21,244 bases of DNA, taken from assembly GCA_964405755.1 (NCBI GenBank), contig CAYOPF010000038.1, positions 1-21,244 on the forward strand, written 5' to 3'. Positions 13,548 through 21,244 of the stretch are shown here, piece after piece. Origin of the DNA: GWF2-33-9 sp964405755. Lineage in GTDB: Bacteria > Bacteroidota > Ignavibacteria > Kapaibacteriales > UBA2268. Position 1 is the first letter of the stretch. Every line of letters starts with the position of its first letter. The notes beneath the pieces are model-generated. The model did not search any database. It was given only the letters and a program-made list of their open reading frames with translations, and had not been told where the DNA came from. A program made the position numbers and the translations under genes.

Positions 13548-14512
13548 ATTCCACTTCTCACAATATCATGTAATCTTATTACACCAACTACAATATTGTT
13601 ATCATCAGTTACAACTAAAGAATTTATCTGACTTTGTCGGTTTTCCATAATTGATAATGCAACATCGAGGTATTCATCTTGATTTATCGTAATCGGATTC
13701 TTTGTCATCACATCCATAGCTTTCAAATGCCTTATTTCATCATTATTATGCAATGCACGTCTGATATCTCCATCAGTAATAAATCCAACCAACGAATAAT
13801 CATCTTCAACCACAACTGTGCACCCCAATCCCATTTGCGATATCGAAATAATAGTGTCTTTTAATGTAGTCTGTTTATCCAACAAAGATAGCTTACTTAG
13901 TTGGTGCATAACATCTTTAACCTGTAAGCTAATTTTTCGACCTATATTTCCGAGTGGATGGGTTTTAGAAAAATCCTTAATTGTGATACCTTTCATTTTG
14001 GCTGCAGTAATAGCAAGCACATCACCAATTACCAATGAAACTGTAGTACTCGATGTAGGTGCAATTCCAAATATGCAAGCTTCCTCTGTAATAAGCGCTT
14101 CCAAAACCACATCACTGTTGGTCGATAAATATGAATTAGTGTTGTTTATAATAGAAATAATTTTGGCATTTCTTGATTTTATAAATGGAACCAACCTTAC
14201 AATTTCATCTGTACTGCCACTTTTGGATAGTAATATCACAACATCATTTTCCTGGATAATTCCGATATCTCCATGCAATGCTTCGACTGGATGTAGGAAA
14301 ATAGCAGAAATGTTGTAGCTTGCCAGTGTTACTGCTATTTTTCGTGCTATAATACCGCTTTTACCAATACCCGACACCACTACCTTATTGGCATTTGCGA
14401 TTAATTGCGATGCTATTAAGAAATTATCACTAATTCTGGACTTTGCCAAAATTAGTGATTGAATTTCGGTATTGAATATGTCTGCTATAAAATCTAATGT
14501 TATCGTTTCCAT
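13544..14512 (-). CDS. kdsD: KpsF/GutQ-type D-arabinose-5-phosphate isomerase
   Basis: A 322-residue sugar-phosphate isomerase that converts ribulose-5-phosphate to arabinose-5-phosphate, the first step of Kdo synthesis for lipopolysaccharide. The SIS domain (about 35-170) has VVSGIGKSGIIARK (45-58), HPVEALHGDIG (74-84) and LLSKSGSTDEI (94-104), then FSKTHPLGNIG (181-191). A pair of CBS domains follows (about 200-320). I chose METITLDF at 14512: it gives the family length (E. coli KdsD is 328), while the frame could extend to 14584 only by overlapping hinT with an uncharacteristic hydrophobic leader. It is 40 bases downstream of hinT and probably in its operon. LPS-type use fits a Gram-negative T9SS organism. 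Confidence 0.92.
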   Translation of the reverse strand: METITLDFIADIFNTEIQSLILAKSRISDNFLIASQLIANANKVVVSGIGKSGIIARKIAVTLASYNISAIFLHPVEALHGDIGIIQENDVVILLSKSGSTDEIVRLVPFIKSRNAKIISIINNTNSYLSTNSDVVLEALITEEACIFGIAPTSSTTVSLVIGDVLAITAAKMKGITIKDFSKTHPLGNIGRKISLQVKDVMHQLSKLSLLDKQTTLKDTIISISQMGLGCTVVVEDDYSLVGFITDGDIRRALHNNDEIRHLKAMDVMTKNPITINQDEYLDVALSIMENRQSQINSLVVTDDNNIVVGVIRLHDIVRSGI

Positions 14513-14552
14513 CAATTTGCATAAAATAAAAATGCAAATTAACAAAAATAGA

Positions 14553-14897
14553 TCAGCCAGCGGGCCAATTGAATTTTCTTCCACCCATTAAATGTAAATG
14601 GATATGGAATACTGTTTGACCTGCTCCTTCGTTCACATTGAAAACTAATCTGTAACCTTCTTTGTCGATTCCCTTTTCCTTTGCAATCTCTTTTGCAATC
14701 AGGAACAATCTGCCAACTAATTCGGCATCTTCGGGATTTAAATCATTAATAGTAGGTATCATTTTCTTAGGTATTATCAATACATGAACAGGTGCCTGAG
14801 GGTTGATGTCGTTTATAGCGATAATTTCTTCATTTTCGAAAACTATCTGAGCAGGTATTTCCCTATTTATTATTTTGGTAAAAATTGTATTTTCCAT
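14553..14897 (-). CDS. hinT: HIT-family (HINT) nucleotide-binding hydrolase
   Basis: A 114-residue cytoplasmic protein of the HINT branch of the histidine-triad superfamily, which hydrolyses purine nucleoside phosphoramidates and aminoacyl adenylates. The triad HIHLH is at 98-102 (His98, His100, His102), followed by MGGRKF. Conserved family features are TIFTKIINREIPA (4-16), PVHVLIIPKK (36-45) and FNVNEGAGQTVFH (86-98). Length is typical and the frame complete. The ATG is preceded by GGATTAATT. It starts the minus-strand hinT-kdsD pair just after the terminator of the big surface-protein gene, so it either has a promoter in the 14898-14920 stretch or depends on read-through. Confidence 0.95.
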   Translation of the reverse strand: MENTIFTKIINREIPAQIVFENEEIIAINDINPQAPVHVLIIPKKMIPTINDLNPEDAELVGRLFLIAKEIAKEKGIDKEGYRLVFNVNEGAGQTVFHIHLHLMGGRKFNWPAG

Positions 14898-14914
14898 AAT
14901 TAATCCATTATTTT

Positions 14915-14953
14915 AAAAAAAAGAGGCTGCCTTTTTGGTAAAGACAGCCCCTT
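14915..14953 (-). terminator. Rho-independent terminator after the 1665-residue surface protein gene
   Basis: On the minus strand an 11-bp stem (14953-14943 with 14931-14921, including two G-U pairs, core GGGGCTG/CAGCCTC) is followed by eight T. It lies 16 bases after the stop codon of the T9SS protein gene and separates it from hinT. Confidence 0.85.
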
Positions 14954-14968
14954 GGAGATTAGAAAATC

Positions 14969-17900
14969 TTAGCGAATTAAAGTCATTTTACCAGTCAATA
15001 CTTCTTTACCGGATGTTAAGCGGTAAATATATGTACCAGAAGTAACGTATTGATTAGATTCGTTAGTTCCGTCCCAAATGTATTGATGATCTTTTCCTGA
15101 TAATTCTGCATTTACTAATGTTTTAACAACGTTACCATAAATATCGAGTACTTCAAGTTTAGTTTGCGAACGACCTGGTACTGAGAATTTAATCGAAGTT
15201 GCTCCACGGAATGGATTAGGCATATTAGGTTCTAATACCATCATCGATTCTGTGCCGAATGTTACAGTGATAACATCTGTTGATTCGCATGATTGAGTAC
15301 CATCTTTATCAACTTGACGCAATCTGTATTGATAGGTAGTATTAGCAACGACATCGTTATCTAAATAGTTATAACGAGAAGCTGTCATCGAATAACCCTT
15401 ACCTTCCTTGAAAGCGATTGGAGAAAATTCAGTTTCGTTCTTAGTTTGGTTACGTTTTTCAACATAGAAACCGTAGTTATTTTCTTCAACTGAAGTTTCC
15501 CAAATCAAGTCGATACCTGATTGACGAATTGTGTAGTCGAAGAAATTGAATTTAACTGGTAAGTCGTCGGAACACCATTGGTAACTTGGATCATATCCAA
15601 ATGAACGACCACCAAAATATGGACGGTGCATAGGTAGCCATGATCCTTGTTGCAATGTTTGAACGCAACGGTTTTGACCACCAAGTTCTTGTTCCATTAT
15701 ACCAAAGTGGTGTCCGTGTGCATATGCAGGATTACCAAATGGTGGAGTAAACTTAACCCAGTCACCAGAAAATCTTACGTTTTGATATACAAAGAAGTTA
15801 TCGTTAGTTAATTTACCTGTTAAGTCTTTAACTCTAAAGTTTCTGTCTAATGCTAAAGATAATCCGTTAGTACCATAAACACCACTAGGTGAAATAAAGA
15901 TACTTGTGGTTCTTAAGCCCATACGCGAAGCTGATGCACCTAAGTTCAAACCATATTCACCTAACTGGGAAATAGCTACCCAATAGGTTCCTGGTTGCAA
16001 TTCAATACCATCTCCTGGTATATCCAGAGTTACATATCTTTCGAATCCTAATAAATTGTTGTATTGTCTTGTTGTTGCAAGCCATGTACCTGGTACTATA
16101 GAACCTGGTACACCACCTTGATCTTTGTAAATCATTACTTGGATTGGTTCAGGAGATTGGCTCAAGCCAGTGAAATATGTTTGGAAACCTTTTACTGTAT
16201 CAATGTTCAATACATTGAATCTTATTGCAATCTGTCCTGACATATTACCACCAGTAATACCTGCAGCATCTTCTACTGGATTCCAACCATGGAATGTACC
16301 ACTACCCTGAGCAGATGAACCAGCCCAGTTGCTTGCAGCAAAGTTCAAACCACGACCAGAAACACCTACAAATGCAGCTACGTTGCTTACTGGTTGGTTA
16401 GTTGGAGGATCGTATGCATAAACATCACCGAATCTTAATGATACTCTTGTAAAGTTAGTATCGTTGATTGTGTTTGCATCTTTTTCGGCCATCACAACCA
16501 TTGCTTGAATTACATAGTTTTGTAAAGTATCGATTTGACTCTTACGAGCATTCCAAGCTGGCATATCGAGTTCGATTTGACGACCACCTGCCAAATTGGA
16601 AATGTTTTCTGCACGGCAGTAAATAGGTTCTTTTTCGACATTGTTTAATTTGTCTGCACGATATATTTTTACTTTCACAGACATATTTGGTGCGTTCTTA
16701 GATGAATTATTGCTTAGCGAAACCATGATAGGAATACTTGTTGCTTGTGAAGCAGGAGCAATTGTGTATGGCCATCTCAGGTTAACCGAGCTTACTTCGA
16801 TATCTGGAACTTCCTTCGGAACTGTAATACTTACGTTATCAACGATAAAGTCATCGGCATCATCACTAAATATTGGATCGATTGGAGTACATTGTTTACT
16901 ATCGTTTGTAGCAAACACTTTAACTCTGAAACGGAAGTTACGTGCACCCTCATTCTTCCACTTGATAAATGTATCTGGGATTGTAACGAAGTACTTCTTG
17001 TATTGATGATCGATACCATCGTCGAAGATATCTGGGCGTAAACCATTGAATTTGGCACCACCAGTGTCTTCTTTTGTTAAAGCAGAGTCTTTATCGGATT
17101 CTAAGAAACCAACTCGATATCCACCACCACCGATAACGGTAATTGCAGGGTTCTTAGCTACTGCACCAACACCAACTGGAGGTGTACCTGCTCTTCTTGG
17201 GTGAACACTCCATTGAGCATCTAACGGGTTGACGATGTCGTTTAATCCATCGTTGCTTGGTTGTAAAATTTCTACTGCCAATTCATCTGGAGCGTTGCAA
17301 CCAGCATTAGCATTTGTATAAACTGCATTCCATTGTGCATTCTGAACTACTCTGTGTTCTGGACCAATAAATCGTTGATCGGACCAACCTCGTGGCCAAT
17401 CAGCTTGCATTTGTGTTCTTTGAACTGAGATCGAAATAACAGAGTTGAATTTACCACTCATGTTGATAGGGAATGAACGGATTTCGTCGCCATTACCAGC
17501 ACGACCTGTGATGGTTCCAGGATTTGGTTCTGAACCATCAAGCAAAATACGATTCATTTTGATTGCTGGTGATTCCAATGCTGTAGTAGTAAATGTTTTA
17601 TCAGTAATATTTCCATTTTCATCAAATTTAGCTTCATAACTTGCATTATAACGGCCTCTTGGAGGTAATGGATTTTCGGAGACTGATTCACCACTAACAA
17701 CTTCTGCTTCTATGTTAACCCATTTCCAAACTGAAGGCATATTAATACCGTTTACTACGTGGAATTCAGTAACGTCATCGTTAAATCCAGGCAATCTTCT
17801 TAATACGAACAAGTTTAAACTATATTCATCGTCGAATGGCCATGCATCACCTAATGATTCTCCTTCTGGGGTAAATGGTTCAGCAGTTACATAAGCTCTC

Positions 17901-19966
17901 AATCTTCCGATGTGTGATGGAATAAATTCATTTGGCTCGAATGGTGGGAAGTAAACTTGTACGAACTTATAAGGTGGAATACCTTTAAAACCAGTTCCAT
18001 CAAAATCAGTTTGAGGAGTTGCAGTGTAAATTCCGCCTGGTTTAGTTACGTTTGCACACAACCAAACTTGAGCTAACGCGTCTTTACAATGTTGGTAAAT
18101 CAAACCGGGATCTTTTGTTGCAGTAGCAGACAAACATGCTTGATTGATAGGTATCAAACGGTTATATACTACTTTTTGTGTTACTTGATTTTCAATTCTG
18201 AAACGAACACGGAAATTCAATTCCTGTGGAGTAAAGTTTACACCATTTGGACCTTGAATATCATTGGTTAAATTTTGTACTAAAGTTACAGGTTGAATAG
18301 CACCAATTCTTGGCGTACCAGCAAATAACTCATAGTTGTTTGCTGCAGCAACTTTAACTGGGAATTTTTCGAGAGGAACGGATAAGTCTTTTGACTCACG
18401 AACAAAGTATTGTACGTCTGGAGCTCTTAAAACGTTCTTCCATTGCTTAAATAATACTTTACTACCAGATCTAGGAACATCATAGTCCATATCGCCCTGA
18501 CCACCTATTCTGTATTTATCGAAATAGACAGTATACTGTTGATATTCACCACTTAATGCTGGAGTTGCAAACGGATAGAAATATTCAGGTTTATTTGGAT
18601 CCAAGTTAGGTGGATACTTAGTAGAATCGTTAGGATTTGGAGCTGGCACAACTAATGGATAGTTGTTGTGACGAGCCCAACCCGCAACACCGCTTATAGA
18701 ATTACGACGAATAACTACGTGAGCAGGATCATTAAAGAATCCAAATCTTAGACCGTCTGTTACTCTTTTGTATACAATAGTAATACTACTATCTCTACCA
18801 TTCAAAATAACTTGAGCGTCCATTACAGTAATATTTGTATTCTGAATTAATCGACGGTTAGGAACTAAGTTTTGAGTGCCACCTTGGACCAAGCTAACCG
18901 TACGAATAATTGCCATGTTGTACACAGCAATAATCATCTTGTCGGAAGTGATAGAACGTTTGAAATATGCTTTAGCATAACCATCGGTAACTTTCTTATC
19001 TGCATTGAACTGCGACATTTCCATATCGCCCCATGCAAAGGCAATCAAAGCTTGTTTCAAGTTTGCACTTAATCCATTGAAGCTTTGGCCCCGAGCACGA
19101 ATACCATTCAATCTTTGTGTAGGACCTGATGGAGGTGGAACAGTTGAAACCTGGTTAGGTTGCAAACCCATTACTGAGTGCAAATAACCGAAGTCGTCTC
19201 TTGCAGGATCGCCAGTACCAAAACCGCCACCATTATCTGCATAGTTGCGGCAACGAGTACATCCCAATAATGGATCGCTTGCAGTTACAAACCAGTCCAT
19301 ACTCATTGGGTCGTAAGCAGTAATAGAACCTGTTGGCACAATTCTTTTACCTTGGTCATCATAGAAATAACGACGGTTGGTTAATGCAACCACTCCATTG
19401 GTGGATACATAGAAACTATCGTAGCGAATTCCGTTAAAGTAAAAACCACCAGCAATACTGATTGGAATTGGGCCTGCAACTGCATCGTCAGTCGAGTCCA
19501 AAGCACCATCACCAACAACACTGTGGTCGAAGAAATCTACCAACTGATTGTTTGCGTTAGCTGGATTACGGAAATAAGGATGACCGTCAAATTTGTAGTT
19601 ATCCCAATGTGATTTGGGTAATTGTCTTGGACCAGGTAGAATTCTTGTCCAAGTACCTGGTTGGACTAATGTGTCCACATAGTTTTCTTTGATATCCCAC
19701 TTCGAAGTTCCGTCGGGATTACGGAATTGAGCAGGAATAGATTCGTCGGAATCAACCCAATAATAACCAGTAGACGCAGCTGCTTGGTTTCTTGGTTGGG
19801 TCAATTCACTGAAAGGAGCAGGAAAACTAGTTTGTGTTGGGTTGAACGTTGGAGGTTCACCAATCCTACTCTTTCTTAGAATTTGATCGTCATCCTTTTT
19901 ATCGCCAGCATAAGCTATTGTAAAAGAGACGGCAACCATTAAAAGAAGTGCAAAAAACTTCTTCAT
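14969..19966 (-). CDS. Very large T9SS-secreted surface protein
   Basis: A 1665-residue exported protein. I start it at the second in-frame ATG (19966) because MKKFFALLLMVAVSFTIAYA is an excellent signal peptide cut after residue 20; an upstream in-frame ATG at 20026 would only add AT-rich, non-signal sequence. Around 170-240 is a conserved-looking motif (GGFYFNGIRYDSFYVSTNGV, 173-192) and a CxxC (CTRC, 236-239). The middle consists of repeated beta-sandwich-like stretches without a family I can name. An Fn3-like stretch typical of T9SS cargo (IDLIWETSVEENNYGFYVEK) precedes the type A sorting domain (about 1578-1665, PNMPNPF to KMTLIR). No catalytic motif was recognised, so an adhesin or structural surface role is a guess. 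By eye its GC is higher than that of its neighbours, which may reflect high expression. It has its own terminator. Confidence 0.85.
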   Translation of the reverse strand: MKKFFALLLMVAVSFTIAYAGDKKDDDQILRKSRIGEPPTFNPTQTSFPAPFSELTQPRNQAAASTGYYWVDSDESIPAQFRNPDGTSKWDIKENYVDTLVQPGTWTRILPGPRQLPKSHWDNYKFDGHPYFRNPANANNQLVDFFDHSVVGDGALDSTDDAVAGPIPISIAGGFYFNGIRYDSFYVSTNGVVALTNRRYFYDDQGKRIVPTGSITAYDPMSMDWFVTASDPLLGCTRCRNYADNGGGFGTGDPARDDFGYLHSVMGLQPNQVSTVPPPSGPTQRLNGIRARGQSFNGLSANLKQALIAFAWGDMEMSQFNADKKVTDGYAKAYFKRSITSDKMIIAVYNMAIIRTVSLVQGGTQNLVPNRRLIQNTNITVMDAQVILNGRDSSITIVYKRVTDGLRFGFFNDPAHVVIRRNSISGVAGWARHNNYPLVVPAPNPNDSTKYPPNLDPNKPEYFYPFATPALSGEYQQYTVYFDKYRIGGQGDMDYDVPRSGSKVLFKQWKNVLRAPDVQYFVRESKDLSVPLEKFPVKVAAANNYELFAGTPRIGAIQPVTLVQNLTNDIQGPNGVNFTPQELNFRVRFRIENQVTQKVVYNRLIPINQACLSATATKDPGLIYQHCKDALAQVWLCANVTKPGGIYTATPQTDFDGTGFKGIPPYKFVQVYFPPFEPNEFIPSHIGRLRAYVTAEPFTPEGESLGDAWPFDDEYSLNLFVLRRLPGFNDDVTEFHVVNGINMPSVWKWVNIEAEVVSGESVSENPLPPRGRYNASYEAKFDENGNITDKTFTTTALESPAIKMNRILLDGSEPNPGTITGRAGNGDEIRSFPINMSGKFNSVISISVQRTQMQADWPRGWSDQRFIGPEHRVVQNAQWNAVYTNANAGCNAPDELAVEILQPSNDGLNDIVNPLDAQWSVHPRRAGTPPVGVGAVAKNPAITVIGGGGYRVGFLESDKDSALTKEDTGGAKFNGLRPDIFDDGIDHQYKKYFVTIPDTFIKWKNEGARNFRFRVKVFATNDSKQCTPIDPIFSDDADDFIVDNVSITVPKEVPDIEVSSVNLRWPYTIAPASQATSIPIMVSLSNNSSKNAPNMSVKVKIYRADKLNNVEKEPIYCRAENISNLAGGRQIELDMPAWNARKSQIDTLQNYVIQAMVVMAEKDANTINDTNFTRVSLRFGDVYAYDPPTNQPVSNVAAFVGVSGRGLNFAASNWAGSSAQGSGTFHGWNPVEDAAGITGGNMSGQIAIRFNVLNIDTVKGFQTYFTGLSQSPEPIQVMIYKDQGGVPGSIVPGTWLATTRQYNNLLGFERYVTLDIPGDGIELQPGTYWVAISQLGEYGLNLGASASRMGLRTTSIFISPSGVYGTNGLSLALDRNFRVKDLTGKLTNDNFFVYQNVRFSGDWVKFTPPFGNPAYAHGHHFGIMEQELGGQNRCVQTLQQGSWLPMHRPYFGGRSFGYDPSYQWCSDDLPVKFNFFDYTIRQSGIDLIWETSVEENNYGFYVEKRNQTKNETEFSPIAFKEGKGYSMTASRYNYLDNDVVANTTYQYRLRQVDKDGTQSCESTDVITVTFGTESMMVLEPNMPNPFRGATSIKFSVPGRSQTKLEVLDIYGNVVKTLVNAELSGKDHQYIWDGTNESNQYVTSGTYIYRLTSGKEVLTGKMTLIR

Positions 19967-20031
19967 CGTTTTACCTATTAATTTAGTTAAACATAATTTG
20001 TTATTATTTATTAATACTTTTTTCATAATTT

Positions 20032-21244
20032 TTATCGTTTAAATCTCCAGCCTTTGTCCTCGTATTCAAAAATCCATCCAACGATTTTTCCTTCGTTAAA
20101 TGTTTCGAAATTGTCCCAATAATCCTTTGTATAAGTGAATCTTGAGCTTGTGTCGTCAGCTGGATAACTTTCAGCTTGTTCAATAATTTCTTGTATTTTT
20201 GTTTTCCAATAATCAAAATTGGAAGGTCGTAAATCAATCCAACCTTCGTTGCACCATTTATCGATATTTTCTGATGTTAATGGTAATGATTTAATTGCTT
20301 TGTGAACTGGAATTTTTACTTCTTTACCGCGAAGATATTTTTTTCCATTGCTTAAAAGAATTACCAATCCGATGGAAAGCATTTGGGAACGCAATAAATC
20401 GTTATTGTGAATTAATTCTTCTGCTTTCTTTGCAACTTCATCCGAAGGTGTTTCCAGGAAATTGTGCATAGACCCGGTAATTTTCTTTATCAGATTTGCT
20501 TCGAACAGTAACTTTGATAATCTTGGAGGACCAAGCAATTCGAATGCTATACTTTCGCTGTTAGTATCACCTTCGATTTTTCTTAATTTATCAATTGCAG
20601 AACTGCGCAATAAGCCACCTCGATAAGTAGGACCAAGTGTGGAAGCATCTAATGCTGCTATAACGTCTCGTCCAGTATTGCCAGCTCGTAGTTCGTGTAC
20701 TAAATATGTTGCAATCTCTTCAGGGGTTACAATTTCCATTTGTCCTAAAGAAGTTATAGTTTCGAATTCTGCTCTTGAGAAAGTTCCGTTCTCGCCAGTA
20801 TCGACATAGACTGCCTTAAAGTAGTCATTCTTGTCAATTATATTTGTAAAATCGTCGAATACTAAGTCTCCACCAATTTCCAAAGCACTTTCGAATGGTT
20901 GATCGACTAGCTCTATTGGACGGCCACCGCGTTTAATCTCGCCATAAGCAATTTTCTTCCATGCAATTGCTGCAGTTGGTTTAATTTCCTTTACTAATGG
21001 ACCATTTGGAGTACGGGCCATAATATAGAGTAATAATGTTTGTGCGCCTGCTACTGCAGTTTTGGACATCAAAACTCTTGATGGTCGTTCTTCGCTATGT
21101 GTATATGGAATATTGAAGCCCATACCGCCTGTTCCAGCAGTACCTACCTTGAAGTACATTTGAGTATTGCTATCTAGAAGTGCTTTCTGTAAAATTTGAA
21201 TATGTCTTATTAACTGAGGTATGTATGTACTGGCAATGATTTTT
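20032..21244 (-). CDS. C-terminal part of a conserved protein, 5' end outside the window
   Basis: The minus-strand frame has no stop from 20034 to the right edge, so at least 403 residues are visible and the Met at 21159 is probably internal: the 28 codons before it read IIASTYIPQLIRHIQIL and onward, which look like real protein. The best marked segment is KVGTAGTGGMGFNIPYTHSE, followed by RPSRVLMSKTAVAGAQTLL and KPTAAIAWKKI. I recall similar uncharacterised Bacteroidota proteins with an N-terminal NAD-binding fold, but the part that would prove that is missing. The C-terminal 150 residues are helical and charged. It ends 65 bases before the large T9SS gene on the same strand, with no terminator between, so the two may be co-transcribed. 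Confidence 0.65.
   Translation of the reverse strand, partial: KIIASTYIPQLIRHIQILQKALLDSNTQMYFKVGTAGTGGMGFNIPYTHSEERPSRVLMSKTAVAGAQTLLLYIMARTPNGPLVKEIKPTAAIAWKKIAYGEIKRGGRPIELVDQPFESALEIGGDLVFDDFTNIIDKNDYFKAVYVDTGENGTFSRAEFETITSLGQMEIVTPEEIATYLVHELRAGNTGRDVIAALDASTLGPTYRGGLLRSSAIDKLRKIEGDTNSESIAFELLGPPRLSKLLFEANLIKKITGSMHNFLETPSDEVAKKAEELIHNNDLLRSQMLSIGLVILLSNGKKYLRGKEVKIPVHKAIKSLPLTSENIDKWCNEGWIDLRPSNFDYWKTKIQEIIEQAESYPADDTSSRFTYTKDYWDNFETFNEGKIVGWIFEYEDKGWRFKR

Noticed and set aside
13544..14584. Longer kdsD with 24 extra N-terminal residues
   Set aside because: It would overlap hinT by 32 bases and add a hydrophobic leader not expected in a cytoplasmic isomerase; the internal ATG at 14512 gives the family length.
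16641..17006. 121-codon plus-strand frame inside the large surface-protein gene
   Set aside because: Antisense shadow of a long, well-supported coding region.
14969..20026. Start of the large T9SS protein at 20026
   Set aside because: The 20 extra residues precede a textbook signal peptide, which would then be internal.

Overview
The window is an AT-rich bacterial chromosome segment that most resembles the Bacteroidota/Chlorobi (FCB) group, perhaps an Ignavibacteria- or Kapabacteria-like lineage. The main reasons are two secreted proteins with type IX secretion (T9SS) C-terminal sorting domains, several TAnnTTTG-type promoter elements, mostly weak or absent Shine-Dalgarno sequences, and a Bacteroidota-style LMW-phosphatase/ArsC-like protein, DUF2279 protein and RodZ-like protein. 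The phylum is an inference; no rRNA or tRNA gene was seen.

Left part (1-7620), all genes on + except a fragment at the left edge. A minus-strand gene start lies at 1-47 behind a plausible promoter. An intergenic region with palindromic repeats follows (about 164-264). Then come an exported ArsC/LMW-PTP-like protein (378-1079), an Alx-type TerC membrane protein (1176-2120), and a membrane sensor histidine kinase whose GTG start overlaps terC (2110-3372). A second, half-sized copy of the repeat sits at 3381-3411. Next are the MeaB-type cobalamin chaperone GTPase (3501-4604), a Cys/His-rich DUF5714-like protein (4660-5376) and an elongation factor G of the mitochondrial/spirochaete subtype (5471-7558), closed by a strong terminator.

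Middle part (7621-12550). A methionine-rich secreted protein (7774-8514) and an arylsulfotransferase-like T9SS cargo protein (8830-11301) are each followed by a terminator. A DUF2279 envelope protein lies on the minus strand (11384-12547).

Right part (12551-21244). A RodZ-like HTH/membrane protein (+) converges on a minus-strand pair, hinT (HIT-family hydrolase) and kdsD (arabinose-5-phosphate isomerase, Kdo/LPS pathway); the stop codons of rodZ and kdsD overlap. Upstream on the minus strand are a 1665-residue T9SS-secreted surface protein (14969-19966) with its own terminator and, at the right edge, the 3' part of a conserved protein whose frame is still open at the window end.

The common theme is envelope biology: T9SS cargo, LPS precursor synthesis, cell shape and metal/stress-related membrane proteins, with two translation/cofactor housekeeping genes between them. 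No CRISPR array, transposase, prophage or clear defence system was found. The least ordinary items are the signal-peptide-bearing ArsC-like protein with a complete cysteine triad, its neighbourhood with terC and an orphan kinase, the divergent G4 motif of MeaB, and the mitochondrial-type EF-G.
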